From Branchiostoma floridae (Eukaryota; Chordata; Leptocardii; Amphioxiformes; Branchiostomatidae): a DNA stretch of 60,000 nt. The notes beneath the pieces were generated by a model. The model was not told the DNA's origin. It searched no databases and saw only the letters and a program-made list of their open reading frames with translations. Below, in pieces: positions 21,801 through 32,312 of this stretch; the first letter of the stretch is position 1, and every line of letters begins with the position of its first letter. The stretch is taken from positions 16,080,897 through 16,140,896 of the forward strand of contig NC_049993.1 of NCBI RefSeq assembly GCF_000003815.2. Reading direction: 5' to 3'. Position numbers and translations under genes: made by a program.

Positions 21801-23113
21801 TGGCCATCGATGACCAGCTGGACAGTGGCCGGGGGAAGGGGCTGTCCGTCCCGTAGCCAGAAGATGCTGGGGTCGGTGGAGCTGGTCTTCTCCACGGTAC
21901 AGTTGAGGATGACGCTGGAGCGGAGGGACACGCGAAGGGGACTCTGTAGGCCGACTGTCACCAGAGGCGGTGCTGTAAGAATACGACAGTTCCTAGTTGA
22001 GAATCAGCTGTATAATCACAGTCAAAATCAAGACCTAAGAGCAAACTTTGTATGCGTCACTGTTATTCGGTGACGAATTAGTTGATGTTACATGTACGTA
22101 TAAATCCGTCATCTCGCTGCTGACACGGTGACGGGACTGGAAGAAACTTACAGTCGCCTGCATATCAGCCGGCCGATGATGATGATGATGATAAATGTAG
22201 TACATTGGGCACCATCTTGACTGGACAAGTGGCTCATGAATCATACCCTAAGTAGCATTCACCTGTCCGACGTTTCTGTGATTCCCCAGTTACTTTTTTT
22301 ACCTCCTGAAGAGAACTCTACTACTGTAGTCTTGTTGGCCATGAACTTTAACTTTCTATGATTTGCCAACCAGATGAAGCTACGTATCACCTGATTGTTC
22401 GAACTTACCAAGGACGTCCAGATAGACGTAATGCTCCTGCTGTCCGACAGCGTCGATAAGGACAGTCATGACGTACTGTCCCTCGTCTTTTACCGTGACG
22501 TTTAAGATGGTCAGAGATCCGTTCTTGTTCAGCAAAGCCCTGAGGCAAGAAGGCAGTGCCGTGGATACAGAGCTTTATTAGAAGCATCTTCATATGAGTA
22601 ATAATGTTCACTTAGCTTTAGTTGCTGTCTTTGTAAATGACAGGAATAACAGATATAGTGGCATTCCTACCTATTTGGCGAACCGTTGACAGTAAAGGAT
22701 GGGAAATAGTCTCTGGAATGTCCATCGCAAGACGATTTTGATGTAAATGGCATCTTATGCGAGATCACAGCTCAAAAACTTTTACTCTGGGCTACGCTAT
22801 CAGTTGTTCTATATCCTATTTCATTTTACTAGCACTTAAAACAGAATTATTTTCCGTCACTCAGTGACAGCAGATTCACATTTACGCGCTGCACCTCACC
22901 TGTCTTTCAGAGGACCCAGCGACAGAGAGCTCCTACTGGATACAGAGTACAGGAACACCGGAGTTCGGGTTCCTTCGATCCGTTCGTCCATTTTGTTCCA
23001 GGTCAGCGCGATGACGTGTTCATGTTGGTTGTACGTTGCAGGCAGCGTGACAGTGTCACCAGGTGTGACCTGGATGGTCAGGGACACCGGCAGGCCCTTG
23101 TTGCAGACCACTT
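18427..23113 (-). CDS. Three-Ig-domain type I transmembrane receptor/adhesion protein (HEPACAM/CD2-group-like), 5 exons, 5' end missing
   Basis: Five exons on the minus strand splice in phase: 23113-22900, 22539-22409, 21972-21679, 19668-19369 and 18836-18427 (stop at 18427-18429). Together they encode about 449 residues. Domain order: a V-set domain (residues ~1-115) with Trp39 and the DEGQY motif but Ala26 and Met96 where the disulfide cysteines should be; a second Ig domain (C140, W154, C195); a third Ig domain (C237, W249, C286); a transmembrane helix (~326-349) followed by KR; and a 100-residue cytoplasmic tail. Potential N-glycosylation sites include N78, N85, N139, N192 and N220. Introns are 360, 436, 2010 and 532 bp. 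No signal peptide or start codon was found, so an upstream exon ending in phase 1 is expected at higher coordinates. A cysteine-less V domain with an NGSL...DEGxY strand pattern is typical of HEPACAM and CD2/SLAM proteins, so a cell-surface adhesion or recognition role is likely. Orthology is not shown. Confidence 0.88.
18832..19165. repeat. Intronic tandem duplication copying the splice acceptor region
   Basis: GAAATACAAACGGCGAATGT at ~18840 (just outside exon E) recurs as GAAATACAAATGGCGAATGT at ~18978. GATACATTATGC...CATAGTCAGACGTTTCAGACAG at ~18911-18970 recurs at ~19099-19162. On the gene strand the second copy also ends in tttgtatttcag, an intact-looking acceptor upstream of the real one. 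Confidence 0.8.
19369..19668 (-). CDS. Ig gene exon D: third Ig domain (D3, C2/I-like)
   Basis: A 300-bp exon, phase 1 at both ends, with acceptor catcttttacag and donor gtatgt. It encodes a membrane-proximal Ig domain: GGTALLWC (C237), PEVYWQKDG (W249), then LNVKDSDHYICTASNALG (C286). The spacing and the ASNALG ending are typical of I-set/C2 domains of adhesion molecules. The domain is followed by a short acidic linker (IEESSLATT) leading to the membrane exon. Confidence 0.92.
19669..21678 (-). other. Intron 3 of the Ig gene (2.0 kb)
   Basis: Bounded by the donor of the D2 exon and the acceptor of the D3 exon. Both flanking exons are phase 1, so an extra phase-1 Ig exon could in principle be hidden here, but no C...W...DxGxYxC pattern was seen on the minus strand. 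Open frames at 19786-20076 (+) and 20642-20851 (-) show no domain features. Confidence 0.7.
21679..21972 (-). CDS. Ig gene exon C: second Ig domain (D2)
   Basis: A 294-bp exon with phase 1 at both ends, the classic arrangement for a one-exon Ig domain. The acceptor is cgtattcttacag and the donor gtaagt. The domain has the B-strand cysteine in VILNC (C140), the C-strand tryptophan in FWLRDG (W154) and the F-strand motif DSGNYTC (C195). It begins PPLVTV after the junction Ala116 and ends SLSLVVV. Confidence 0.92.
22409..22539 (-). CDS. Ig gene exon B: second half of V-set domain (D1)
   Basis: The acceptor cttcttgcctcag precedes 22539 and the donor gtaagt follows 22409. Its 131 bp begin with the single base that completes Arg72 and end in phase 1. 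The translation contains NGSLTILNVTVKDEGQYVM, the E-F strand region of a V-set domain. Met96 replaces the usual F-strand cysteine two residues after the tyrosine. Two N-glycosylation sequons (NGS, NVT) lie here. An ORF in another frame overlaps this exon and is a shadow. Confidence 0.85.
22900..23113 (-). CDS. Ig gene exon A: first half of V-set domain (D1)
   Basis: The acceptor reads ttccgttgacag just above 23113 and the donor gtgagg lies just below 22900. The exon is 214 bp, starts in phase 1 and ends in phase 2. It encodes residues 1-71 and the first two bases of Arg72. The B-strand motif GDTVTLPATY would normally carry a cysteine where Ala26 stands; the core tryptophan is present in ALTWNKM (W39). 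The phase-2 donor splits the V domain between the D and E strands (SLGPLKD|R). The initial AA needs a preceding base other than T, which restricts the missing upstream exon. Confidence 0.85.
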
Positions 23114-23176
23114 CTGTCAACGGAAACAGAATGGAAAATGGTGAGTGAAAGATAAAACCAATTTGCTCTAGTAAGA

Positions 23177-23180
<4 letters not shown>

Positions 23181-23214
<34 letters not shown>
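23181..23214. repeat. (TC)n microsatellite
   Basis: About 17 TC dinucleotides immediately to the left of the 23215-24303 inverted-repeat element. Confidence 0.95.
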
Positions 23215-23218
<4 letters not shown>

Positions 23219-24298
23219 ACGGGAGGTGCCCCAACACGGTACGCTTTTTCTTGCGCTCAAACTCATGGCGCTCCATCGCTAGTTGCCTGAGAGTGGTCAA
23301 AGTTTGATGACTGAATTTTTTACACATAGATTTGAACAACATACTTGAATAAGAAATGCATTCATGTGGTTCATGAACCTTTCGCGCTGCGTGTTACAAG
23401 TGGCAAACACTGTGAGACAATTTCGTGTATGTAACCTTCCAATTTTGTGCTACGCTGGACAGTGTGCCTAACTCGGTACACTTTTTTTACATTTTGCTCT
23501 CTTCAGAAGTAAGTGGTAAATTTAAGTACACAGAAAAAAATTAATAGTATGATATTTTAGATTACTTTTAACAGTAAAATCGTGACTGTATGTACTTTCT
23601 GTCTCATAAGAGGAAGGCTGCACCTAGAACAATCCAGCTGATGTGTTTACGGGCAATGGGCTAGTGAATGAACTGATTGTGAATGCCCGACTAAAAAAAC
23701 CATTACGCAAAAACGACACCGCCAACATCAACAAAACTCTGTATGATTATATGAAAATATCATATACATCTCTCTGTCAAGTCTTATTTTCATAGACAGC
23801 ACGAATCATTTGTTACAGTCAAATAAATCTTTGGAGCGTTCTCTTGTCTGCCACCTTCACGGCCACACTCCCTTGGGAGTACAATGGTGGCAATGTTTAT
23901 GTCGCTTCCTTTTGGTTGCTTTTCTACTCAACAAACATTTGAAGACCCATATCCATAGTGTTTTATGGAGCTTTATTTATGTGTATCATGGCAGTTGTGT
24001 GACTGCTTGGACGAGTTCGTATAGTTAGCGACACGAGCCGCCAATACGCAGAGGCCGGTGACCACAGTGATTCAGCACTGTCAACATTACTGTTAGAATT
24101 CTGTTTTTAAAAAACATGAAGTAAAAAAATTTAAAGTATACTTGGAATGCAAATTAAAGCTGTGTGCATGGACTTGGTTTATTTACCTTTTGTAATCAGC
24201 ATAGTCAGTGGCAACAAACACGGTGTACTTATGGATAATAAGATCAGCAAAAAATCCGTACCGTCTTAGGACGGGAACCGTCTTAGGGCGGCCCCCGT

Positions 24299-24303
<5 letters not shown>
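23215..24303. mobile_element. DNA transposon remnant with TATAACGGG ends and subterminal repeats
   Basis: The left end reads TATAACGGGAGGTGCCCCAA then CACGGTACGC. The right end, reverse-complemented, reads TATAACGGGGGCCGCCCTAA then GACGGTTC, so both ends share TATAACGGG-GG-GCCC-AA-ACGGT. A TA or TATA target is consistent with a Tc1/mariner-like origin. Related subterminal copies (CCTAACTCGGTACACTTTTT at ~23467 and CCTAAGACGGTACGGATTTT on the other strand near 24270) mark both flanks. A 55-codon open stretch without ATG at 23628-23795 (+) begins NNPADVFTGNGLVNEL; it is not assigned. The element lies in what should be the first intron of the Ig gene. Confidence 0.65.

Positions 24304-24364
<61 letters not shown>
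24297..24364. repeat. (TA)n(TG)n compound microsatellite
   Basis: About 12 TA followed by about 21 TG dinucleotides, adjoining the right end of the preceding element. Confidence 0.97.
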
Positions 24365-24365
<1 letters not shown>

Positions 24366-25554
24366 GTCTGTGTGTACAGTATTCAATTTTTTTATTTAGC
24401 TTTATAGAAATATCATTTAGAAATATCACTTTAGACAGTATTTTTCAGTACGTATTTCGACAACGCATGTGTTATCAGGTAAACAGCGGACCTAGACGTG
24501 ACCTCTGGCAAGGAACACACCAAGCCCCCTATTTCGTTTTGTAACCTCCTTCATGGTATAGAATTCGCCTGGCCTGGACATGGCACAATTGGTCTGGGAA
24601 TAGCTGAATAGCATGTACATTTTTCTTGATACAGTCCTGTTCAAAAGTCCTGGGCTACCCCGGACACTACTTCAAACACGAACCTCATACGGCATTGACC
24701 TGCAAAGGTCAACATTGCCTGCCTGATTACTCTTAAAATGTCGCACGTCATCTGATGTCGAATCTGATGCCTTTTCATATCGGACTATTTTAGTGGGTCT
24801 TATGATTTTTTTTGTGGGGCCATGCAAATGAAGATCTAACATTTGGCGGAAATTCATAGAAGGCTTTATAGTTTTATATTCACTCTTGGCGAGTTACACA
24901 CTGCACTTTCTGAACCACCCTGGTGCCTGCAAGAGTAAAACAAACCGTTTTTATTATGCATGAAATAACGAAGAACACAAGGCTAAGTTTAGACTTTATC
25001 TGAGACATGTCTAGACCGCGAAAGCTCTTGCAACAGGCGACAATCACACGTGAACACCACTCTACCCAGTTACTACGTGATGATACTATGTAATGATATA
25101 TCCTACGTGTAAAAGCGTTGTTACAAAAGCCAGTACAGCCGCAGGAAAAGATGCAGTGATTTTTTTTGCCGCAGGGAAAAATGGAAATGTAAAAAGTTTT
25201 CCTTCTTTTTCCTTGGGCACACACCGTGTCATCTGACGTGCAGTTGGAAATAGGCTCTGTATTAGTACCACAAACGCACGGCTGAAATGCACTGTGTGGT
25301 CACGCATGTAATGTTGAAATCAAAGCCCAGCGCTAATACAGCTCCCCGGGGGGCTCAATTGCCCAATAAAAGGTGAGGTGTGAATGGAATTTATCCGTTT
25401 TGCAGTCAACACCGCAGATGACGTAGGCGGTCGTTATGTTCCTAAGGCTGTGGTCTCGTTCTACTTCAGTAGTTATGGAGGGGCTGGGACACATATCAAT
25501 GCACCAAGACATGGGATTTGGGAAAAGGGATTTGGTGTTGTACCATCAACATTA
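24365..25554. other. No recognisable gene
   Basis: A minus-strand frame (within 24880-25224) contains MSQIKSKLSLVFFVISCIIK, which looks like a signal peptide, but no donor compatible with the Ig gene's exon A follows it (T plus AA would make a stop). Nothing else supported. Confidence 0.4.
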
Positions 25555-25614
25555 GGCGATGTGTACTATCCTGGATAACTAATAGATAAAACTGAACTGA
25601 ACTGAACCTAAAGG
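25555..25614 (+). mobile_element. Retroelement 3' tail with (ACTGA)n terminus
   Basis: GATGTGTACTATCCTGGATA, then ACTAATAGATAAAACTGAACTGAACTGAAC, matches the style of CR1/L2-like LINE or LINE-mobilised SINE 3' ends, which finish in short tandem pentamers. Confidence 0.4.
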
Positions 25615-25696
25615 TACAAGTTTGAAGGGAATAGACTAACAATTTCATAGCTGTCTGTAGCTGCCCTCTTAGCCAGACCATTCGCTATCTAATGGC

Positions 25697-25812
25697 CTTT
25701 TTCCATCCCTGCTTCTCCCTCCCTCCCTCCCTTCCTCTAACTTCTTCTCTCACCCTCTTCTTCTTCTTCTTCTTCTTCTCTCTCATCTCTCTCTCTCTTT
25801 CTCTCTCTCTCT
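25697..25812. repeat. Polypyrimidine tract: (CCCT)n, (TTC)n and (TC)n
   Basis: Nearly unbroken C/T run; the minus-strand frame here (KREREREREMREKKKKKKKR) is its translation, not a gene. Confidence 0.95.
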
Positions 25813-28800
25813 GCTTGAAGTCCCCAATTGCAAGCAGGAATTGCCAGCGATGAATTGACCAGGTATAAGGTTTAGACAAATATCGTCTATCTTACCCGCA
25901 GTCGCTGTGTGTTAGCATCATTCAATAACTAACTAATGTCCAACGGAAAGGAATTGGCGTCATCAGCCCTCCGTGCTGGATCTGTATTAATGTGATTTAT
26001 GATCTCAAGCCCGTGGCCGGAAATTGGGACCATTTTTGTGTGCCTACAGCCTTGTGGTACACATGCTGACGCTGTAATAAATCTCAGTTAAGTCATTAGA
26101 AACAGTTCATTATTCTCTACCTTGCCAGACGGGGACATTGATTATTCTGTGGATGTATGTGGAAAACTTTAAATGTAAAGTTTCAATCAGTAATAACTGG
26201 TCACACTTTGTCCTTTTATCCAACTGTGTTTCTGTAATTGAGTATCACTAACAGAAAATTACAGTTAAAATGACATTCTATGAGAAATAATTTCATGAGG
26301 AATTACATGCTGTTGCTGGGTTGTTGAAATGCCGAAAGTCGTGCACGCAGCATGTAGACGGAATACGTGATGAGTGTGGAACGGTTCGGCTGGTCAGTGT
26401 TGTGCGAAGTTGCCCTTGCTACATCCTACACTAGGGACTCGGTGCAACAGCTGTCGGCGATGTAACGTGATTTCCTCTGAAGTCTGGGTGGTTAGAGATA
26501 GCTCCCTCGGTCCTTTGGCAGTACTACATTAAAAGCTCTCCCCTTCTACCTCAGAAAACACTCAAATTCCAACCGTTACAGCAAATTCATGTTTTTCCGT
26601 TCCTTCCGAACTTAGCTATGATGAAGAATGTTCATATTCTTTCCATCCACCAGTCTTTGTTCAATGTGCCGTCCTCACAAATATCTTTCGGCACAAAGTT
26701 TTGCAAATGTTCCTGCATTACATGCCTTAACAAGATAAGTTCCCCTGTTAGCTTATCTATAAAGTTTACACATGTAATGTGTATGGGATATTGTCTGTCT
26801 ATATGTACTAGATTCCATAATGTCGTGGTCTTATTCCAGACTTTGCCTAATCTTATTAAGTATTCATTTTTTGCTTGCCATTTGCCTGTTTATTGCTGCT
26901 GTTTCATTGCTGCAGTTTTGACACACGTTTGGTTCTTAAGTGCTTTAGTTAGTGCAGAAGAAAGGGATTTTCGTGTCAAATATGTCTTCGTCAAAAACGA
27001 ATTAAGAGATCAGTATAAAGCGTATCAATGTCGTGTAATATTTCACTTAAATCCCACTGAATCTCGGCAAGCAATGTTCAACAAAGACACGCCATGACAT
27101 GCCGTTGTGACTAGAATAACAATGACACTTCCACATGTTTGAAAGCGTACCACACCTTATCACTGCAAGCCTAGACAATGTGAACAAATATGAAACCTGC
27201 TGAAAGGGTGTATTTCCGCTGTATTAAGTCAAAGCTATAATTGAGTGCATGAGTTTTACCCAACACAGAGTGTAGCCTGTGCGAAGCCTGGGAGGTGTAT
27301 GCACATGCTGGCAGATGCATACATTTTTATGTAGATAAAACGTAATGAAATATCATGCAAAGAACTTAAGAAGACGCAACTTGACGATGTATTCACAATT
27401 CATCCCACCTGTTGTAAAAGTTAAGAAGACAACCAGCGCCGCGCACGTAAACCACGACTTCACCATCGTTCTTCAGATAGCTGGAGTCAGCCTGGATTTG
27501 TTTCCCGGGTTTACAGGCGGCGAAGTTGACGTGCCTTGCTTACGGGAGATCCTTCATGCGTCGTTCCAGAGGTCCGCTGAGCCTAGATCAAAGACGATGG
27601 CAGACATAGCTGTGACCATCTGTAAAACACGAGCCGACAAGAATGTATAAATCAACTTGATCAGGAACGGAGCAACGATACAGAAGCATGCAGAACACAT
27701 CTCGATATTTTGTAAAGTGGATGCATCAGATAGTAAGTAGGTTAATTGTTATGCGATGTCAGAGGGCAGAAACGACCCCAGTAACAGCCAGTTAATCGAC
27801 GAGAGATGACTCGGGGGCGACATCACTCTTGCTGATGTTACATGCGCGCAGGGTAGCGGACATTTGTCCCGTTTCCCTGAGCACGGTCCAGACGTGGTGG
27901 TCGCGTGTGGGGAATGGATAATCACACGGACCAGCTACAGGCTAGAAACAATGGATGACACACGCACCGGGCACAGAGCAGTTACTCTTCAAGATCAATA
28001 TGAGTTCGCCAGAAGTAACAACATTTTAAACGACCGATATTTGTCATGTTGTCCCCGTAGGTGGCAGTGTACTCTCTGGCATAGAAAGTACTTAATGGGC
28101 TCTTTGAACACCGGAAACTCCCCTTCGGAGGGAATAGATGTATCTGAAGTAGATAATATTTCGATGAATTCAAAGTGGAAGTTTGGGGCGTTGGCAGGAT
28201 AGAACGCCGATTATAGCAGCGGAATTGTTCGGGTGCTTCCAGGGGACATTTCAGGAGTCAATTTAGTTCCCCGCACGACATCTCGAATGAGAGCTTTCAA
28301 AAACCACTGGTTCGTTGTATTCCTGCCAAAGTGGTACTGGATGTAGCTTTAGCGGATGTGTTGCTTAAGGCTCGGGATTCCTCTATAGGCCGTCTTACGA
28401 TTTTGATATCGTAGCATTTTCAAGCGGAATGTGACACAACGGCCGAAAAGGATCCAAGACTGGCTTTTCGGTACAAGGCAGCTGGACTTTGCACGATACA
28501 TGCACAACTATCCCGATAGTGTCCTCGACTCGCGATCGTGTGACAATCGCACGACTAATGTGGTCGCGCCGTTAGTTTCAGTTTTGCGGCACAAATATTT
28601 CCCATGTAAACAGATGAGGTATGATTAACTTGCTACGAGCCTACGTCCATCAAATGGAAGCATAACATGTACATAGTACGCTTTGACTCAGTACTTCTAC
28701 AAAAAACATTTGCGCAGACCAGAAATATTGCTTCAAGCATCAGCCCGGAAGAGATACGATTCTTTCGAATGAGCTAAAGTGAGGGAAACTGAAGGTGGCG

Positions 28801-29159
28801 GCTCTCCTGCCGCGGGGAGGCTTTTAGACTCTTCGCGTGCACTGACCTAACTGAACTTAACACTTCGCCCTGAAAGTCTGGTACTCTCTTTTGAAATGGA
28901 CACCTTGAGGGTATACGATAGAGAGTGCGTTCCTCACAAAGAGTCGTTTAAAAAACGACAGCAGGTATTCATATTCCTAATCTGATTCATTTCCGGCTCG
29001 CAAATTAACTTGGGCGACAATATCGCCAGAGCTGAATTAATTTTGTACCAGTCTCCAACATTGATGGATCTATTCTTACTCCGTCTGGCGTCCTTGTCCT
29101 TAGTTAGATACAGCAGTTTTAAACATGTATTTTGTCTAAATATATGTTTTCGGGGTCGT
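25813..29159. other. No recognisable gene
   Basis: Contains the longest non-repeat frame of the window (26618-27097, +, 159 residues, Cys/Leu-rich, no domain) and others at 27345-27650 and 27864-28202. None has family motifs, codon bias or splice context. A strong-looking donor (CTGCGG|gtaaga, minus, ~25893) follows a short ATG frame but is in phase 2 and does not fit the Ig gene. Confidence 0.4.
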
Positions 29160-29466
29160 GTAAGGTAACTGCTGGGTGTTTGGCTCAGAGGTCCTGGGTT
29201 CAGATCTTGTGCTCTTGGGAAAGGCACTTAAAACGACATTCCTCACTTCACCCATCACCTTTATCATCCACTGTGTTCTGCATCTACTGTCTTTGAAGAG
29301 TCCTGTAGCTGCATTCCGAGTCTTCCTTCATCTTTTTGCACTGCACTTTGCATCCTGCTTAGCTCTTGGAGTTTCTTTACTTCACCTAACGGTTGTAAAA
29401 ATGGATATCTGACTTTGGTTGGTGAGGTAAAAGACGATGGGAGGTAAGGGTTACCCCCCCCCCCCC
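29160..29466 (+). mobile_element. tRNA-derived SINE, plus orientation
   Basis: The head has GTTTGGCTCAGAGGTCCTGG then GTTCAGATCTTG (B-box-like), followed by CTTGGGAAAGGCACTTAAAA and CGACATTCCTCACTTCACCC. The tail, AAAATGGATATCTGACTTTG, ends before a poly-C run at 29453-29466. The GGGAAAGGCACTT...CTCACTTCACCC block is shared, in reverse, with the copies at 33300-33600 and 50095-50335. Confidence 0.6.
29453..29466. repeat. Poly-C run
   Basis: Fourteen consecutive C. Confidence 0.97.
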
Positions 29467-30109
29467 ATACAATGCCCTAGACACATTGGAGAACAGAACA
29501 TGAAAGACACAATGAGTCATTTAAATGTATACATATGGTATGCAACAGCTTACCAGCTTAACGTTCATGATTTATATCAATCATGCAGCATGGCCTGACA
29601 TCACTTCGGTAACTTTCTGGCTAACTTCTTCATTCCTGTTGGGGAGGAGGGCAAAGCTGTATTTACCCTGCAATAATGGAACGGTTTGTAGAGGAATCGA
29701 AAACTAACGACCTACAGTCTGCGCGGTGCCTGGCAAGCTTTAAGCCGGATTTCACGACAGGGAGTGCTGTTTTTTCTCATAAGTGAGATCATCAATCCTG
29801 CTACAAAGAAGATTAAGTCTAAGTGTTTTATAAGGTCCAATGTGTAAAGTTTTCGTGCCCACAGTCGATTCTGGCAGCTCGGGGGAGCCATAAGATTGCG
29901 CACTGCTGGGACATTTGGGCGCTTAGCTGCAGGAGACCGGATAGAAATGAAACTCTTGGCAGCTTTTAAAGTGTTATTCATTTCTTAATGTTGTTGTCGG
30001 TCTGCGCCTCGGGATACGTCTCTTATGCCATGAAAGCTTTTTGATGCATCAAAGTGTACTAAAAACGTCGGAAGGATCAAGAGAAAATATTATTATTCTA
30101 TACATCCAG

Positions 30110-30440
30110 GTAACATATACGACATATAGTATTGATCATAGTGGTTTTCGGCTTACAACCCTCTTTTATTCCTTTGCAGACAAGGACTTGTCTGTCGTCT
30201 TCATCAGTGCGTGATGGTTTTGAAAGAATATGGACAGGTTGTACATTGACTAAGACGATAGACTAGTCGTTGGAACGTCTGCAGAAGAGTAAAATAGGGT
30301 TGGGAACCGAAGAAGATTATGTTTAATTCACTTACCAACTCGATGAAAATACTTACGGACGCCAAACAGCGCTTCCAGAATCATATCCAGTTGCTTGAGT
30401 TACTGCTATTCGGCGTATTACTGTTAAATATCATGACATT
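30110..30440. mobile_element. Two inward-facing fragments of a PLE-like terminal repeat family
   Basis: On the minus strand, 30130-30222 reads TTCAAAACCATCACGCACTG, then ATGAAGACGACAGACAAGTC. On the plus strand, 30384-30425 reads ATATCCAGTTGCTTGAGTTA then CTGCTATTCGGCGTAT. Both match parts of the 45647-45897 insertion. A perfect AGACAAGGACTTGTCT palindrome sits at 30178-30193. Confidence 0.45.
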
Positions 30441-32102
30441 CCTCAACTAAAAGTCAATGGTTATCTATGACGTATGTCCAAAATGCACGCAGTTTTTACC
30501 CCATATATCTCAGGATCCCCGAAGTAGCAGGCAGCTCTTTCAAGTCGTAAATGCCATCGCCACGGGCTTGTCGCGGCAACAGCATGTGATTTGTTCACAA
30601 CCTGGTAATGACGTAACCGTACCATACAGGCTACGTTTATGCCTCGAATATTCTGTTAGTCACTGTACACAAGGCTATCATGTTACACACCCGGATTTAC
30701 CCCAATGGACTTATACAAATGTAAATATATCATGACATGGCGGCCTTAAAAATGCATCTTCTGACACCTGTTCCGCCATACCATCCATTGTATTTTGGAA
30801 AATCTTCATAATAGATAAACCTCTGCATTGTATACATGGGAAAATATATCAAAGAATGTCCTGACGCTAGAAATCCCTCCAATGATGGTAAAATACATTT
30901 TCATTCCATACTATGTATCCCTGTATTACGTAGATTATCCTTATAAAACTGTAGTTATGTATCAGTAGATGTCATGATTTGTTCAATTGTTGCGCAATTA
31001 AGTTACATAAGTGTATGGCACACCATTGCTCTGTTCCATCGAAACGGGTAAAATACTGAAGATCTATTAACGACTTAGTGGAATTATATTTTCTGCAACG
31101 GTATGATAACGATGTAGATGTTTTCATCTTCGAATTTAATTATTATGTATAGTTTGTTGTCTTTGCCATATGGTGTATAGGCTTGCTTGATTAACTTTGT
31201 TAAATTATCATTGATGTAAACGATTTATCATGATGGGGACATCGTTTGCGAGCTTAAAATGAATAGAGTGGCTACTGCCACATTTTCAAGGAGTACGAAA
31301 TGAGTCAATAACTGATATCGTGAATGATAAAGATTTAATAACATTTTCTAGCCTTGAAGGGTTGTTTAATGACATCTAATACGTAATGAAATATCACAAT
31401 GGTTTCTAACGCTACACTTACATAAGTATCCGAACAACCTACCCAAAAATAAGTGTCTTTTCCGTTTTAAATCCAAGTACATTGTATACTGTGAACGGGT
31501 TTTTGTGACGAAAAACAAGAAATTTGAACCAAGCATATCCTTCGACTATTTTAGTGAAGGTACAAGACAAAATATGCTATAAAAGCAGAAAATGTTGAAA
31601 GCCACCATCATCCAGACGTCACGTATGTAGCTGTGGACACGATGACCATTTGTCGCCTTTTAAAGTACCCAGTAAATGCCGTTAAGGGTACCCATGTACG
31701 AGAAATGTTGGCAATAAACACGGAACAAATTGGCGTTCTAAGCACCACGTTATACAGAACTACAGCTGGTTATCCGCTTGATGACTGGATGGCGAATGAT
31801 GCGGAGCCTGGCAGGATGAAGTTGATGGGGTTCCGGTGGTGATAATTTCGCTCGAAGCTGTATCTATCTGAAGTGGTTAGAAAGTGAGCTGCGCGGTGCG
31901 TTAACGACAGGAAGACATTAATCTTGAGGATAAGGAGCCATCTGTACTTAGAGATGAAGAGACTCCGCCGCCAGCGTGCGCCGAAGGTACTTAGTCTCCG
32001 CCGCCGCGACAGACATCTCTGTGAGCTAAAAATATATAATACTCCACTTTGACGAGTGTGAACTTCACATTATCTATATATGTAAATCTATACCCATCTA
32101 GC
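30441..32102. other. No recognisable gene
   Basis: AT-rich. Frames at 30457-30735 and 31633-31842 (+) have no domain features. Confidence 0.5.
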
Positions 32103-32312
32103 TAAAGGTATCTATCTATCCATTTAGAATGTAGATGAACAGATAGATGGATAGATAAATGAATAGGTAGATAGATGGATAAATAAATAGATGGATAAAT
32201 AAATAGATGGATATATATGTATGTGTGTGTGTGTCTGTGTGTGCGTGTGTGTGTGTGTGTATGTATGTGTGTGTGTGTGTGTGTGTCACGGTGTGTGTGT
32301 GTGTGTGTGTGT
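32103..32312. repeat. (GATA/GATG)n and (TG)n compound microsatellite
   Basis: ATAGATGGATAAATAAATAG-type tetranucleotides to ~32216, then TG runs to 32312. The minus-strand His/Thr-rich frame is its translation. Confidence 0.95.

Noticed and set aside
24880-25224. Signal-peptide-like MSQIKSKLSLVFFVISCIIK as the missing first exon of the Ig gene
   Set aside because: The only nearby phase-1 donor would join T to AA of exon A and create a stop codon.
26618-27097. 159-residue plus-strand frame, the longest outside repeats
   Set aside because: Cys/Leu-rich composition, no domain, no splice sites or codon bias; length is within chance for 60 kb.
31418-31500. Short ATG exon with donor TTAT|gtaagt (minus) as the missing first exon
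   Set aside because: Phase fits, but the junction with exon A again makes TAA, and the peptide is basic and not a signal sequence.
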